From Amblyornis subalaris (Eukaryota > Chordata > Aves > Passeriformes > Ptilonorhynchidae): a DNA stretch of 64,000 nt. Made by a program: the position numbers and the translations under genes. The notes beneath the pieces were generated by a model. That model saw only the letters and a list, made by a program, of their open reading frames with translations. It did no database searches and had not been told where the DNA came from. The stretch is taken from NCBI GenBank assembly GCA_018881555.1, contig JACAXG010000109.1, positions 1,979,251 to 2,043,250 of the forward strand, given 5' to 3'. Within the stretch, counting starts at the first letter, position 1, and the number at the start of each line of letters is the position of its first letter. Of this stretch, positions 50,179 through 61,800 are shown piece by piece.

Positions 50179-50966
50179 GCCTCTTTCCCCAAATACTATC
50201 CAGAACATTACTATCTAATCTGCATATTTGCCTGAAAAAACAGCTACTAAATCTTGCAATTGCTTCTATATATACAATAATAAATTCTAAGATTGCCTTG
50301 AGCAGCAATCCAGCTGGGACTGCAGAATGTTATTAATCTCAGTCCAATTCACTGCTGAAAATCAAACTGAAAAGAGTGGTTCTAACCCTGTTTCTTGGGC
50401 ATTGAATCTTTGTGGCAAACACCTGCAAACTTTTCTATGGCGGGATAGTTTTTCACTAGTCAACACACAGAGTCTGGCTTCTCCAGGTTTTGATAAAGTG
50501 TAGGTAGCTAACTTTAGGTGTTCTATATCACTCATTGGAGGCTTCTCTTCTCCACTGAGTAGGATAAATGATGCTTGACATCTAATAGCAGGGATGTATC
50601 AAGAGGCAGCCAGACCCAATCACACCTAAAATAAGAAGACACACACAAGGCAGCAAGGAAGACTATAACTTTATTGATCTTCAGGAACATTATTTCTTTT
50701 CAAAAGCCTGATTTATGGTGAAAGACACACACCATTTTTACCAGGAATTGTTTCACTAGAGTTTTTTCTAATACTTTGGATAACATACTGTTCTTTCATG
50801 TGATGTTAAATGTTACTGTTTTATTTTCTCAGAAGGGTAGTCTCCTGGGTTAACCATAAAAGCATGTATTCTCTCACCACCCACATATTTCCTTGGTAAG
50901 CTGGGTTGTTCACAGTTACACACCTGGTCCCTGAGGCTATGCTCATGTGAGGTAGGGTGGCACTCC

Positions 50967-50984
50967 TTATCTCAGCTGAGATAA
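50967..50984. promoter_or_regulatory. 18-bp perfect palindrome with inverted GATA sites
   Basis: TTATCTCAGCTGAGATAA is its own reverse complement. Each half carries a GATA-type core (TTATCT/AGATAA) and the centre is an E-box CAGCTG. It lies just upstream of two U3 modules that each also contain TTATCT. Binding is inferred from the motif only. Confidence 0.6.
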
Positions 50985-51010
50985 CCGTTCCAGCTGACAG
51001 CAAGCACCAC

Positions 51011-51158
51011 CCATCCTGAGTAGATTATCTCGGTTAATGGCTCATTACTGAACTTGATAAGCATGGACGAATAGAACTTCAGAACCATCCTGAGTGGATT
51101 ATCTCAGTTAATGGCCCATAACCGAACCAGATAAACACCAACCAACAGAATGCTAGAA
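51011..51158 (+). repeat. two tandem copies of a 74-bp U3 module
   Basis: Copies 51011-51084 and 51085-51158 have equal length with about 57 of 74 positions identical by hand count. Both contain GATTATCTC, GTTAATGG and a GATAA core. Tandem U3 duplications are common enhancer structures in retroviral LTRs. Confidence 0.9.
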
Positions 51159-51196
51159 ACCGTTTGTTCCCTGAAAACTTGGCTCATGTGAGCCAA

Positions 51197-51280
51197 CCAA
51201 TAGAATGTCGGGAACATCCCTTTCCNTTATGGAAATGCTTGCCCCTGGAGGGGGTACCAGCCAAGAAATACGACATAAAA
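51197..51280 (+). promoter_or_regulatory. CCAAT and CATAAAA promoter boxes
   Basis: CCAAT at 51197-51201 and CATAAAA at 51274-51280, downstream of the duplicated 74-bp module. Confidence 0.55.
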
Positions 51281-51847
51281 GTAGGCTTTGAGATAGGAGA
51301 GATCACTGGTCTACTGGACTGGACTACCAGGACTGGACTACCAGACCACTGGACTACAAGACCACTGGAAACCCAGAGGACTCCGGACCACCATGACTGG
51401 ACCCTTCATCACTGGATACTCAGCGGACCAGGCCTTTCTTTGGGACTACGGCTTTCAACAGGATTATACAGCTACTACCCTGGTCAACGGGGTATCAGGT
51501 TGTACTGTGACTCTGTCGGTTTGTTTAGGCCAGTATTTCTGTATTCCTGCATTTATTTTAACATTTTTATTAAAATTGTAATTCTGACCTAAAACCTCTC
51601 GAGATATTTTGTGTGGAGTTAATTTCCTCTGCTGGTTCTGATGCCTTATCAGGACTACCTAAAAGAGAGAGACTTGACAAAGATCAAAAGGTTAAAAGCA
51701 GTGGTGTTTGTTGGAAGGCCTTCAGGTACGTCCAGGGCAGTCAAAGCTTGCTCGGGAGGGGGGGCCTACACTCCAAGAGGACCCTCTGAGGTCCTCTCCC
51801 CAAGACAGACCACCCAAGATGGACGACAGGTCATGAGTTCTCCATAC

Positions 51848-51855
51848 TTTTATAA
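51848..51855 (-). promoter_or_regulatory. TATA box of the split minus-strand LTR
   Basis: TTATAAAA on the minus strand. The nested plus-strand LTR begins nine bases away, separating this box from its upstream CCAAT elements and so probably disabling the original promoter spacing. Confidence 0.6.
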
Positions 51856-52048
51856 GTTTGGTCTGTAGCCCTGCATTTTGCAGTTCTTCAGTTGTGCAGT
51901 GTTTTAAGTTCGGTAAATAGTTTCTCAAGCACTTTTGTATAAACATAGCTCATGTTATTGTAACCGGCCTGATGTTTTGAATTCCTGTAACCTATGTGAT
52001 AGACAATTCCGTTGACCAGTGGACAGCAGGAGGTGGTATTCTCATCCT

Positions 52049-52084
52049 CCAATCCACGGTGGTTTCTGAAAACATATAAATAAA
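52049..52084 (+). promoter_or_regulatory. CCAAT and TATAAATAAA of solo LTR copy 1
   Basis: CCAAT is 22 bases upstream of TATAAATAAA. The same arrangement is kept in copy 2. Confidence 0.75.
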
Positions 52085-52089
52085 GACCG

Positions 52090-52140
52090 AGGGCAGAGGC
52101 CGCTCTCTTTTTTCCCCTTTGCTTCCTTGGCCTCTGCCCT
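52090..52140 (+). repeat. conserved leader hairpin, copy 1
   Basis: Arms AGGGCAGAGGCC (52090-52101) and GGCCTCTGCCCT (52129-52140) pair perfectly over 12 bp around a 27-base pyrimidine-rich loop. It starts six bases after the TATA motif, so much of it would be transcribed or lie at the start site. Confidence 0.8.
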
Positions 52141-55100
52141 AGCTGGTGGACCCTGATAACTGCGTCTCGTGTGCTTATTTCGTGTCCGAGAGCAACATTG
52201 GTCTATTAGCATATTGGGGCTAGCTCTTCCAATTACAGCCCCAGGTAATGAAGTAATTCCCCCGAGGTTTTTCCCCCCTTCACCAATGGTTGTTTACATA
52301 TCTTGGGCCTGAAGCAGTAAGGTGTCCTTGAAGTCCAGGCCTGAAGATGGATTGTTTTGTCTAAAAGGGAGTAGCTAACACTTTTATACGGGCTTTAGAG
52401 TTACACACTAAGGAATGCAGGGTTACAAGTATATGAAAAATATAAAAGCCAAAATCCTAAGGCATCAGTTCACATTGAAACCAGCACAGGTAGTATACAA
52501 AAAAAAGTAAATTTAATTATTTTTAGCGTTTATGCTTATTTTTATTTGATCAAAAATGTATTTCAGATCAAAATATGTATAAGATATAATTAATGTTCTC
52601 TTTATAGAAGGTTCAAAGCAGAGCAAGTAATGTTATATGGAATTTACAAAAACTATCCTTTTGAAGGGCTGGTTTTGTGGTGTTAGTAATTCCCTCCATA
52701 TCAGAAAACGATGAAAAATTCAAACTTGATTACAGGTTAACAGCAAGTAACCTGATTGAGAGATAGTGTGAGACTGCTTTTTCCAGGGGCTGGAAAGGGC
52801 TATATTTTGAGTGAAAGTCCTAGTTCAGTCCCTGAATTCCTCCTTTCTTGCAGGGAAAAGCAGCATGAGGGAGTTAATTAACTGCTGCAGAATTACTTCA
52901 ACTATACGTAGGTGGCAGACCAAGTTGCGGTGACGTAAGCAGTGGGGATTGTCCTGTCTGACTACCAGCCACTGTCCTAAATGGAAAGGAGAGTGGTGAG
53001 GTTAGTTGAACTGTTGTGAATAGAGGTCTCACGGAGAGATAGAAATATCTTTGCTATTTTGCATACAAACCCCACTTTCTTTTGCTCTTTAGGACTTAGA
53101 AGAGAAGTTAAACATTTCATATTTGTATCAATTGTCAGGAATGATAAAAAAAGCTTTTCTGTTTTGAAACTGTAAACTTCTTATTAAACAAACTGAAGTC
53201 CTTTTCCATCTCCAAATGCTGAGTTGAGTTCAACAAGTGGTTTAATGTAGAAAGAGAGAGTGAGTTCTAGCTTTTAGATTTGTGTCTAGTCTGGTAACCC
53301 ATGTGAAGGAAATCTGGGTTAAGTGCTATAGAGTTTCTTCTGGGAGAAGCCTTACAATACTACAATTGCTTCTTTAGCTTTGCAACACAGCATAGTCTTT
53401 GGAAGTCTCAGAAATAAGCTTAACAAACAATTAATTCAGCTGAATACTAAAGATGAAAATTTTGCTTATTGAGCATGGGCTTACAGAAGACTAAGTTTAA
53501 TCTTTAGTGGTCTGGTTAATGCAACAAGATATGTTAGATCCACAAGAATATGTAATTTAGATTTGTCATTTTCCAACACCAGAGTAGATAGTTACATTAT
53601 ATTTGTGTTCTCCATATTTCTCATCAGGTCTTCTGATCATTTCTGTGACTCTGACAGTAAAAATCCATCATTGATATCTCCTTGTTTAAGTTCCTACTGC
53701 AGACTAGATTAAATGTCCATCAATATGGCAAAACAATGCCCCCATCCACGCTAAAAGTAATAACTGTAGAGGATGAAGACAACACTGATATCAACAAATC
53801 AAAATCACATTTTCTGTCAAGAACAACATTCCACTTTATACAGTACCTTTATGGAACCAAGTGACATTCTCTTATATAGACATTTATCAGATTTTCTTTA
53901 GGCTACAGCTTTTCCTTTTGAAATAAAAGGTATGATACTATTTAAAAGAGTTCCCATTTTCCTTTTAATCTGTTTTTTTTTAATTAATCTTTGAAACCTG
54001 GTTTCATAATATGAAAAATGGAAAAATTACATATCCTTTTACAATACCTTTACATGTGAGAACAGAGAACACTGGTTTATACAGCTTTAACTTTTATAAG
54101 AAGTGATTTACCTTCTCAGTGACAGTAAAGCTTCCTTTCATTAGGTAACCATGAAAGAAATTTACCCTTAACAGCAGAACTGAACATGGTTTTGCAATAA
54201 TTTTTCACATGGTAGCTTATGGAGGGCAATTGAATAGAAAGAAGGAAACAAAAGTTCCACGGGAACTTACAGATGTAGTGGTCTGCATCAGATAATTAGG
54301 ACAACAGCCCCATACTGGGTAATATCAAAATCATTTGGTCTCATTACAGCTTCAGAGATCTTCCATATTCCAGCCAAAGGATGTATTTTGTATCTATTAG
54401 ACAAGGATGGTATTCCTTGACATTTATGAAACAACTGTAATTATCCACAGGCAAATCTGTCTCTTAAACAGATTTTGTATTTCTGGAACCTTAAATAGTA
54501 AAAAGAAGAAACTATGCCAAAATGTCTGTGTAACAAAAAGTGAGCCAATTATCTATTGGTAGGTTCAGTTCCCTTCAGTCTAAGAGGAGTTAATAAGAGC
54601 AGATGAAAAAGTGTGCTGTTACTGCTTTGTAACACAAATCTGTGGAAAAAAAGGCTTAAAACATAGATGCTACCACTGTGCTAGGGAAGCAGTAGAACTA
54701 GCAAAGGGTTATTACTAGAGTTAAGTCACTACTGTTTTCTATTCTCATGCGGTTTGAAGAGTTTTTCCTGATGTCCACTTCTTTGCTCCATCGTGTATTC
54801 CCACCACATTGCCTAAATACCAAGTTTGGTTAAATCATTCTGAAGTGCTTAATGAGGCTGAAAACTTGAAGTATTTAATAAAATTTGCAGTTGTTATCAC
54901 CTCATTGCTCAACATTTTCATGTCATTAATAAATACACTAAGTACTGGTACTGCTTTTCAGATGATTAGTCCCTTCATCTTAGAACTGGCCTTTATCTCT
55001 ATGTGTTACAGCTAAAAACCAGATGAAATTAATCCAGTCTTAGGGGTTTTTTTTCAGAATTAAACCAGAGTGAAATTTCATACAAGGAAAGGGAATCAGG

Positions 55101-58002
55101 CAATTGAGGGATATTTCATAGTGTTCGAATTAAATGTGCAGAATAGCTAATAAGCTATTCACATTCTTACAGATGTACTTCTAAACTTAACATTGGGATG
55201 CCTTTTTTCAGCTCAAAGTATTGCTTTGTGTCGAGGAAGTGATAGATTATTCTATTTGACCTAGATAATACTGACAAATCATAGACAAGCTTTCCAAGTG
55301 TGGCAAGGTGGTGGGAACATTTTGATTCTCTTTTTTCGTAAAGAGAGGTAAAATCTTAGAAAACTGAGGGAATTGAAGAATTTGTGAGTAAGTCATCTAG
55401 AAAACTTTTTGGTATCTTATAGCTGATTTCTAGTGTGGGTAGCTTGTTCTACTTCAAATTTGTTGTACAACAACTAGTAAAATGGACTGATATTTTCAGT
55501 AAAAGAAATAGTTCCTCCTTCTGGTCTTCAGATCCAAAACAAGTCTAATTGAATTTAAGTTTCCTACTTCTAGCATCAGAAAATATGAACAAGATTATGT
55601 AAAGTCTCTCATTTTATTGAATCTGCCTGTAAATAATGCAGGAGGGTTTCTCAGCAGATATTTCGTTAGAATTTTTTTGATTATGATGTAGCAGCTTATG
55701 AATCTTCCATAATAAAAACCCCTGATGAGACATACAGAATACATTATTAAAAATTGTTAATGTGGTATAAATACCACCCCCCCACACACTCTATAAGCAA
55801 TTTGAATGCCAAGCTGTATTCTACTTACTCAAATACATCTTTGAGGAGATAAACGTGATAAAAATGGATGGCAGATGCCATCCATATATGTTGTATGATT
55901 TTTCCGTTTACACATTTGACCCGTCTGCGGGCAACGCAATATAATTTTAGTGGTACAAAGCATTTCTATTTGTTTCAATGAATTTTATGTAAATACTGTA
56001 CTACAGAAAAGAAAGAANGTTTCCTTGAATATTTTTCAGTTCCTGATCTATTAGGTATGTGAATTGTAAAAAGACCCCATATCTTGTTTTAAGAAACTGA
56101 ATTTAATAAGAAAACAAATTCTTAACAGAAAATCAAACAGAAAATCATCAAGCCGTAAAACTTAGGTTAGTACAATTAAAACTTAGAAGGAAAAAGCTTC
56201 TTTGTTTATCAAGTTGTAGATATGATACAACTGTTAGAAAAGTAGTGTGAAAGCAAATAGACAACGGGACTTAAGGNCTCTAACTTGTTGCAGAACATAT
56301 TAAGCTACTGTGAGATTCTTACCCAGATCTATNAATCAGCTCCTCCATGTGCACCATCTCTTCTTCTTATAGGGTCACATTACTTACTTTGCAGAGACCC
56401 TGTCATGATTGTGATATGGGAAAGCTACACTGAAGCATTGTGGAAGTGGGACCTGGAACATGAAATATCATGGGCCATTTAATATCTTCAACTAATCAAA
56501 AAGCCACCAATTTCCTCTCAAAAAATTAACGGTAGTTAAAGCTGATCTCATCAACACTTTGGTTTGTTTCAAATTCTTGTCAGAGTTTTTAGATAAGATA
56601 TTTTAATACATTAAATATTGAAAATATGTCCTTTGACCGCTCTTATTTCATATTTTGTTTTTATACAGAAGTTGATGTCTTATCAGCTTTTACGAATCNG
56701 TAGAACACTGCTGTATATTCCTTATCAATGAGAAGGCAAAGGGCATTTTAAAATTATTTTTGAAGTTTCTTGGATTTTGTCACTATTGAATTTAACATTC
56801 CAAAAGCAGAACAAGTTCCTTGAAATTTTACTTACCTNTAAGGACCTGTTTCTTACTTGTGCCATTTTGAATTGAAAATATTGGAATTTTGATTTAAAAA
56901 TGAGTTTTCAGAAATATCTTTTCTTGTATCACTCACATAAGAAACCCTACATTTTGAAGGGACAAAATCAGACTTCAAGTGATTTAATGTTTTCTAATGA
57001 AAGCAAAACATTTTTTTGTTTAATCCAAAATCAATTTGATTGGAATGCATTCCAGAGCATAGTTTTAAACTTGCTTGTTTAAGGCTTTTTTTCAATTTAT
57101 GGCTACACTCCCTTCCTCCTGAGCTGCCTTCTAATAGCAACCTTTCTTAATCCTCAAAAGCTTTGGTGTCCAGGACTCCACTAATAAAAATGNAAGTGTC
57201 TTCCTGAATTGACTTCAGTGAAGATATGCCAGTTTATGCCAGCGGTTTCTTTGGCCTTGTACCTTTTAATTTGGATAAACCTGGTTGATTTTCTGTATCC
57301 CTGCTCANCATTTGTTTCCAAATAAGCATCCCACACTCCAAGGGCCATCTGCTGTTGGTTCTGAGTTAATGGGTGTGCTTTAGTGCTAATGTCCTTGGAA
57401 GGAGGTGTCACTTTGTGAAACTGGGCTCCTGTTTTCTTATGAAATTAAATTGCTAACCCTAATGAATTAACAAGTTAAAATATTTTTCCCCCACCATGCT
57501 CACAGATGTGAATCGTAAAGGCACAGAGAATGCTGTATACAGATCCACAGTATGATCTAGTGATCCAGGCATAATGACCCCTGTTCAAAAAAGGATACAG
57601 ACCCATTAGGCAGAGGGGACATCTGTTTGATGCTCAGAGTTAGAGTGCACTCAAAATAGAAGCTCTTTTGCCTATGACTGGTTATGGGGAACCAGTGTCT
57701 TCACCAAAGTGAAGAAAACATATTCATAGATCTATTTGTTGTAAGCCCCATGTAAGTATTGTAAATATCTTCTGGAATTTCAAATACAAACGTTTTTTTC
57801 AGATATTCTTAAAAATATCTTATTGGTTGATTTTTCAAATAGATATACTTCCTATTTACCTCAGTTATATAACTTGGCTTTAAAGACAATAGTTCTTGAA
57901 CTGAGAGCTGTCCATAAGAACCTCATAGGTTATCTGGTGCATTAGGTCTGTATTTAGACTACTGTATTTAGTCACTGTCCTCTGAAAGCTGCTAGGATGA
58001 TG

Positions 58003-58031
58003 ATAATAATAATAATAATAATAATAATAAT
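58003..58031. repeat. (AAT)n microsatellite
   Basis: About nine AAT units. Confidence 0.95.
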
Positions 58032-58461
58032 GTGTCTTCTACCTTTCTACTGGTAGGCAAAAGTTGTTCAGCAGAGAAGCAGTACTCTGTGCTTGCAAGT
58101 ATAGAGATGATCCTTTTGTATAGGGGTGATCTTACCACCAGACTGGAGTAACCATAGTTTAAGGCTAGATTTAGTCAGGGGGTTTCTCGGACAAGGTTGT
58201 GATTCCTGACTATTCTTTTGAAAATAAATGTCCTTGAGTCAGAGCTGGGATTTGGGCTGGAACCCACCAGTTTGTACACCACTATTCAACAGCACAATAA
58301 ATCCCTCAGATGATGTGGGATAAAAATGAACAAATCCTCTAGACACACAACCTTCAGCACCAGGCACATCTTAGCATTTAAAATTTATTTCTCTTAAGGG
58401 AATAGCTAAATTTTGATCTGTCAGGCTTCACTCTGGATAAAACAGTGCCACTCCAATAGGG

Positions 58462-58488
58462 ACTTTAGACAACATCGTTGTCTAAAGT
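58462..58488. repeat. perfect 12-bp hairpin, 3-base loop
   Basis: Arms ACTTTAGACAAC and GTTGTCTAAAGT around ATC, the longest perfect inverted repeat I found outside an LTR. It ends 33 bases before the duplication that flanks LTR copy 2. Confidence 0.92.
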
Positions 58489-58709
58489 TAATAAAAATTT
58501 CATAATGTGTCATGTGATAAATAAGTCTGTGGCCCTGCATTTTGCAGTTCTTCAGATGTGCAGTGTTTTTGGTTCAGTGAAATAGTTTCTCACGCACTTT
58601 TGTGTAAACACGAATTGTTGACCTAACGGCAAAGATTGTTATGAATTCCTAACCTATGTGATAGACAATATTCTGACCAGTGGACAGCAGGAGGTGGTAT
58701 TCCCATCCT

Positions 58710-58745
58710 CCAATCCACGGTGGGTTTTGAAAACATATAAATAAA
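58710..58745 (+). promoter_or_regulatory. CCAAT and TATAAATAAA of solo LTR copy 2
   Basis: Same order and nearly the same spacing as in copy 1, supporting a functional promoter in the ancestral element. Confidence 0.75.
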
Positions 58746-58749
58746 ATGA

Positions 58750-58795
58750 GGGCAGAGGCCGGCTCTCTCTGCTTCCTCCCTTTTGGCCTCTGCCT
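58750..58795 (+). repeat. conserved leader hairpin, copy 2
   Basis: GGCAGAGGCC (58751-58760) pairs with GGCCTCTGCC (58785-58794), with a possible G-U pair outside. The loop is 24 bases and differs in sequence from copy 1, while the arms are kept. Confidence 0.75.
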
Positions 58796-58849
58796 GCGGG
58801 TGAACCCTGACAGCTGTCTCCGTGTGTTTATTCGAACCCGAGAACAACA

Positions 58850-61800
58850 TAAGTCCATACCTGGTCCAGAGCAAATGTGTGCCTTTGCCCAAGCTGTTTG
58901 TGCTTAGGCTTAGTATAACCAGCAGAAACCCACAGTTTCAGCAGTATCTTCAGTACAGGGCACAAATCCAAGGAAAAATAGTGCTTTATTGAAAAGAGGG
59001 AAGAGGGAACTGCCCCCTGGTATCCTACTCGTTTTGCTTCTCAGTTAGGAGTGAGGACCAGAAAAAATTCCAGATAACCTTTTCCTTCCTTCTTCATGAT
59101 CTTATGGAAGGCATTTTTCTTTTGCAGTTTGATTAAGAAATCTCAACCTTTACACACCCACAGTTCTTACCCTGATGACTAGCACTTCATACATTTTATT
59201 TGAGGATGTACCTTTTTTCAATAGACTATGCAGTTAATGGAGTTCTTCATATACAGGAAGGAATGGGGCTTGAATGACCCCACATGCCTATATTTTGTGC
59301 TATATTAGTTCTGCCTAGAATATTCTAATGAAAAAATTGAATGCTATGAACACTTTTGCAGACTGTACTTCGCAGAAGGATTCCACAGTATAAGAAGCTT
59401 TGGAAAGATGCAGTTAATGAATCACTATTACGTAAACTACTTATCTCAAGAATAATTTGTTTTGATATTTCTGTAACTGCCAGATTTTCTGCTAGTAATG
59501 GAATAAAAGATACAGACGACGAGAAGCACTTTTAAGTTATCTTAATTACTGCAAGTCAAAAGTTGCCCTTTTGAAGATATATATTATTAAAAGTGAATAT
59601 TTTATTGTGAATATCAGAAGGTCAATTAAATTAATTTTTGATGTTCTATGTTATTTTTGCTTTTATATTAATTTATTTCAAGGCACTCTGGTGCTTGCTG
59701 TAGAAGAAGAAGCAACTGTTTGCTGGAGAACAAAACTGCTGTATGCTACCTATTATGTATACTGCTTAACCTCATTTAATACCCTTATTGTGCTTGGTCC
59801 ACTTACTCTAGAGCCTTCCAAATTTTCTGGGAGACAAGTATAGGAGTAGAAATGATGCTAATACAGATTTATATACCATTATAAACAACAATCAGTATAA
59901 AAAGGACAATAATTAGGTGCAATGTAAGGCTCCATTTGCCTTAAGGTTTTTTATTTTTGTTAAACTAACATAAGGAATAATCAAGTCCATTTGTATATTA
60001 GTAGAATTACCTGTAATGGTTCAGTCAGTGATAGGTCTAACACAGACAGGTAACCATGACAGCCAGATGATGCTTTCTCTTAGTTAGTTGGTTAAAACAA
60101 AGCTTGATTTAGTTCTTTATGTGAGATGAAAAGAGAAAAAAAACCCCATGTATTCTCTTTTTCTGGCAAACCTTCTAATGAAAGCCTGTGGTGAACCATC
60201 CTTTAATTCAGGCATTAAAAATGCATCTGAACCTTTTAACACTAGGAGCTGCATAACTTAGAAAAAACATCCTGTATCTTAAAATGTATTCTTTCTCCTG
60301 TTTTACATAATTTTGCATGGGGTTTAGTAGAAATTCACATTTATTTTTCACTTTTTCACGTATTAAGGTAGATTACGTATCAAGTAATTAACTAACAGAG
60401 AAAACATCTATACATTCTCTATTTTTATGTCCTGTTACATGAAGCAAAAATATATTTATTGGAATCAGATTGATATAATATGTCAAAATTCAACTAAGGT
60501 TTGAATTCAGAGAAAATTAACACATTTTTCATTAAAACAAGTAGCAAAATATAAAAGTAAAAAGAATCTAGTGGGAAACTTCAAAATATCTGAGAAGTTT
60601 GATATTAACAGCATATGAGGAATATTCAGAGTTTTGAGCTTTGAATATGAGAAAGGGAAAAGTATGTTTTAACCAAACTGGCAATTCATCATCAGGAGTG
60701 CTGAAGGCAGGGCAGGATATAATTTCTTGTCTTTGGAGAACTCAGAAAGCACATGCATTTTTAGATGGCAGAGTTGTCTTTTTTTTTTATTTTCAGCAGG
60801 TAGAATCCATTGTTTTGTCAAATAGAGGCCAGTTAAATTCCAGGTATTTTATATATAGAACAGTTAATGTTCCATATATATTATGTATAGAACCTCTGTT
60901 CTAAGCTACTATTAATTATTATGAAGTTTACATCTACTATATACATATAATGCAATACTTATATAGACAAATAACATCAGAAAAATATTTTACAACCTTG
61001 TCACAAAAAGTCCATTACAATGATAAATATATTTCATAGATACATGTANGCATACGTAGATACATATGAAAAAATAGTAAAACTATAAAAAATCTAACCA
61101 CACAATATGCTGGATATTAAGAACTCAGAACAAAGTAATGAATATTTGCTGAATATTTTTTGATGACCTATATTCTCGGCTCATTTGCTTTGCAGATAAA
61201 TGATTCATCCCATGCATTGCACCTTTGGAAGGTTCTCTTACTTGTATNTGCCAAGATAAATTAGGAAGGCTAATGAATTCAGAAGTACTTCTGAGTAGAG
61301 AAAACTTCCACTATGTGGGTTCAGGAAATGTATGTTTGGCATAACAGGTACTCTAAGAATAAAGAACCTAAATCTTGTAGAAAACAGTACAGCTTCAATA
61401 GCCCAAAAAGCCATTCTAAGAGGTGGATTTTCAACATCTCAACCTATGTGGCTACTGGCATTTTACTATGTGAAGAGCCCTTAACAAAATCCAGTTTATG
61501 GCTGTGCACTTGCAATGTATGCTAGGAAATCCTAGTGTACAGAGACGTAGCAAAGTGAACAGAATAAAAGAAAGGTTACATGATCTTCCACTCTTACATT
61601 CCTCCTTCAGTGACATGGTGTTTCTAAGTAATGTAGACACATCAAAGTGTGCTTCATGTGAGTACTTCATACTACTACCTATAATATGTACATAATATGT
61701 GGGAAAAGTATTGATATCATTGTATTACTGAAGACAAAATAAGGTCAGGTAGTAAAAGTATTGGAAGATGTATTTGTAGTTCATATTTGTGTTTGAATCT

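Larger units (their letters stand above)
42351..50929. other. non-coding spacer with microsatellites
   Basis: AT-rich DNA. A possible untranslated exon at 46615-46806 (pyrimidine tract with CAG before it, CAG/GTAGGT after it) is noted as a weak finding. The interval 49395-49730 is GC-richer and carries a perfect 11-bp hairpin. An 8-bp hairpin with a 2-base loop lies at 44402-44419. No supported gene. Confidence 0.7.
50930..51609 (+). mobile_element. LTR with duplicated U3 module, plus strand
   Basis: The signal order fits a forward LTR: an 18-bp palindrome at 50967-50984, a 74-bp module repeated twice (51011-51158), CCAAT at 51197-51201, CATAAAA at 51274-51280, a GGACTACCAG-rich repeated leader (51315-51368) and ATTAAA at 51569-51574. 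TATA to poly(A) spacing is about 290 bases. The start is only approximate, and the 3' side runs directly into a minus-strand LTR at 51610, which may have inserted into the end of this one. No TSD was found. A 142-codon frame across it (51164-51592) is a shadow and includes the repetitive leader. Family unknown to me. Confidence 0.62.
51864..52197 (+). mobile_element. solo LTR, copy 1 of a two-copy family
   Basis: 334 bp from TGTAGCCCTGC to GAGCAACA, with an exact 6-bp duplication TTGGTC at 51858-51863 and 52198-52203. CCAAT at 52049-52053, TATAAATAAA at 52075-52084, then a leader with a 12-bp hairpin (52090-52140). It aligns along its whole length with 58528-58849, with scattered substitutions and small indels. 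The 6-bp TSD suits a class II (ERVK-like) retrovirus. It inserted into the promoter of an older minus-strand LTR. The AATAAA inside the TATA motif may double as a poly(A) signal in the linked family, since no other clear hexamer is present. Confidence 0.94.
51610..52298 (-). mobile_element. minus-strand LTR split by a solo LTR
   Basis: Read on the minus strand it starts TGTAAACAACC at 52298 and ends ACTCCACACA at 51610. It has CCAAT-type boxes (complement of 52283-52287 and 52229-52233) and a TTATAAAA box (51848-51855), then a leader containing an 8-bp hairpin (51776-51797). Bases flanking the termini are TATTT and TATCT, a 5-bp duplication with one mismatch. The 334-bp plus-strand LTR 51864-52197 interrupts it 3 bases upstream of its TATA box. 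Without that LTR and one TSD copy it is about 349 bp. The promoter-proximal text resembles an avian LTR I remember. No internal retroviral frame adjoins it. Confidence 0.72.
52299..58527. other. non-coding spacer
   Basis: AT-rich DNA with no supported gene. 52299-52400 is slightly GC-richer and could be the continuation of the LTR into which the minus-strand element inserted. Seven lone unresolved bases cluster at 56018-57308. A hairpin at 58462-58488 lies just before the next LTR. Confidence 0.7.
58528..58849 (+). mobile_element. solo LTR, copy 2 of a two-copy family
   Basis: 322 bp from TGTGGCCCTGC to GAACAACA, with an exact 6-bp duplication TAAGTC at 58522-58527 and 58850-58855. CCAAT at 58710-58714, TATAAATAAA at 58736-58745, and a leader hairpin (58750-58795). 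It has the same orientation as copy 1, 6.3 kb away. Different TSDs and lack of retroviral coding sequence between them show two separate insertions rather than one provirus. Minus-strand frames of 69 and 89 codons are shadows. Confidence 0.94.

Noticed and set aside
51164..51592. 142-codon plus-strand frame as a gene
   Set aside because: It overlaps the LTR promoter and the repeated leader. The repeated Thr-Gly-Leu-like text reflects the tandem DNA repeat.
51776..51797. 8-bp hairpin as a rho-independent terminator
   Set aside because: The window is eukaryotic and the hairpin lies in an LTR leader without a following T run.
51864..58849. A full provirus bounded by the two matching LTRs
   Set aside because: Each LTR has its own, different exact TSD, and no gag, pol or env frame lies between them.
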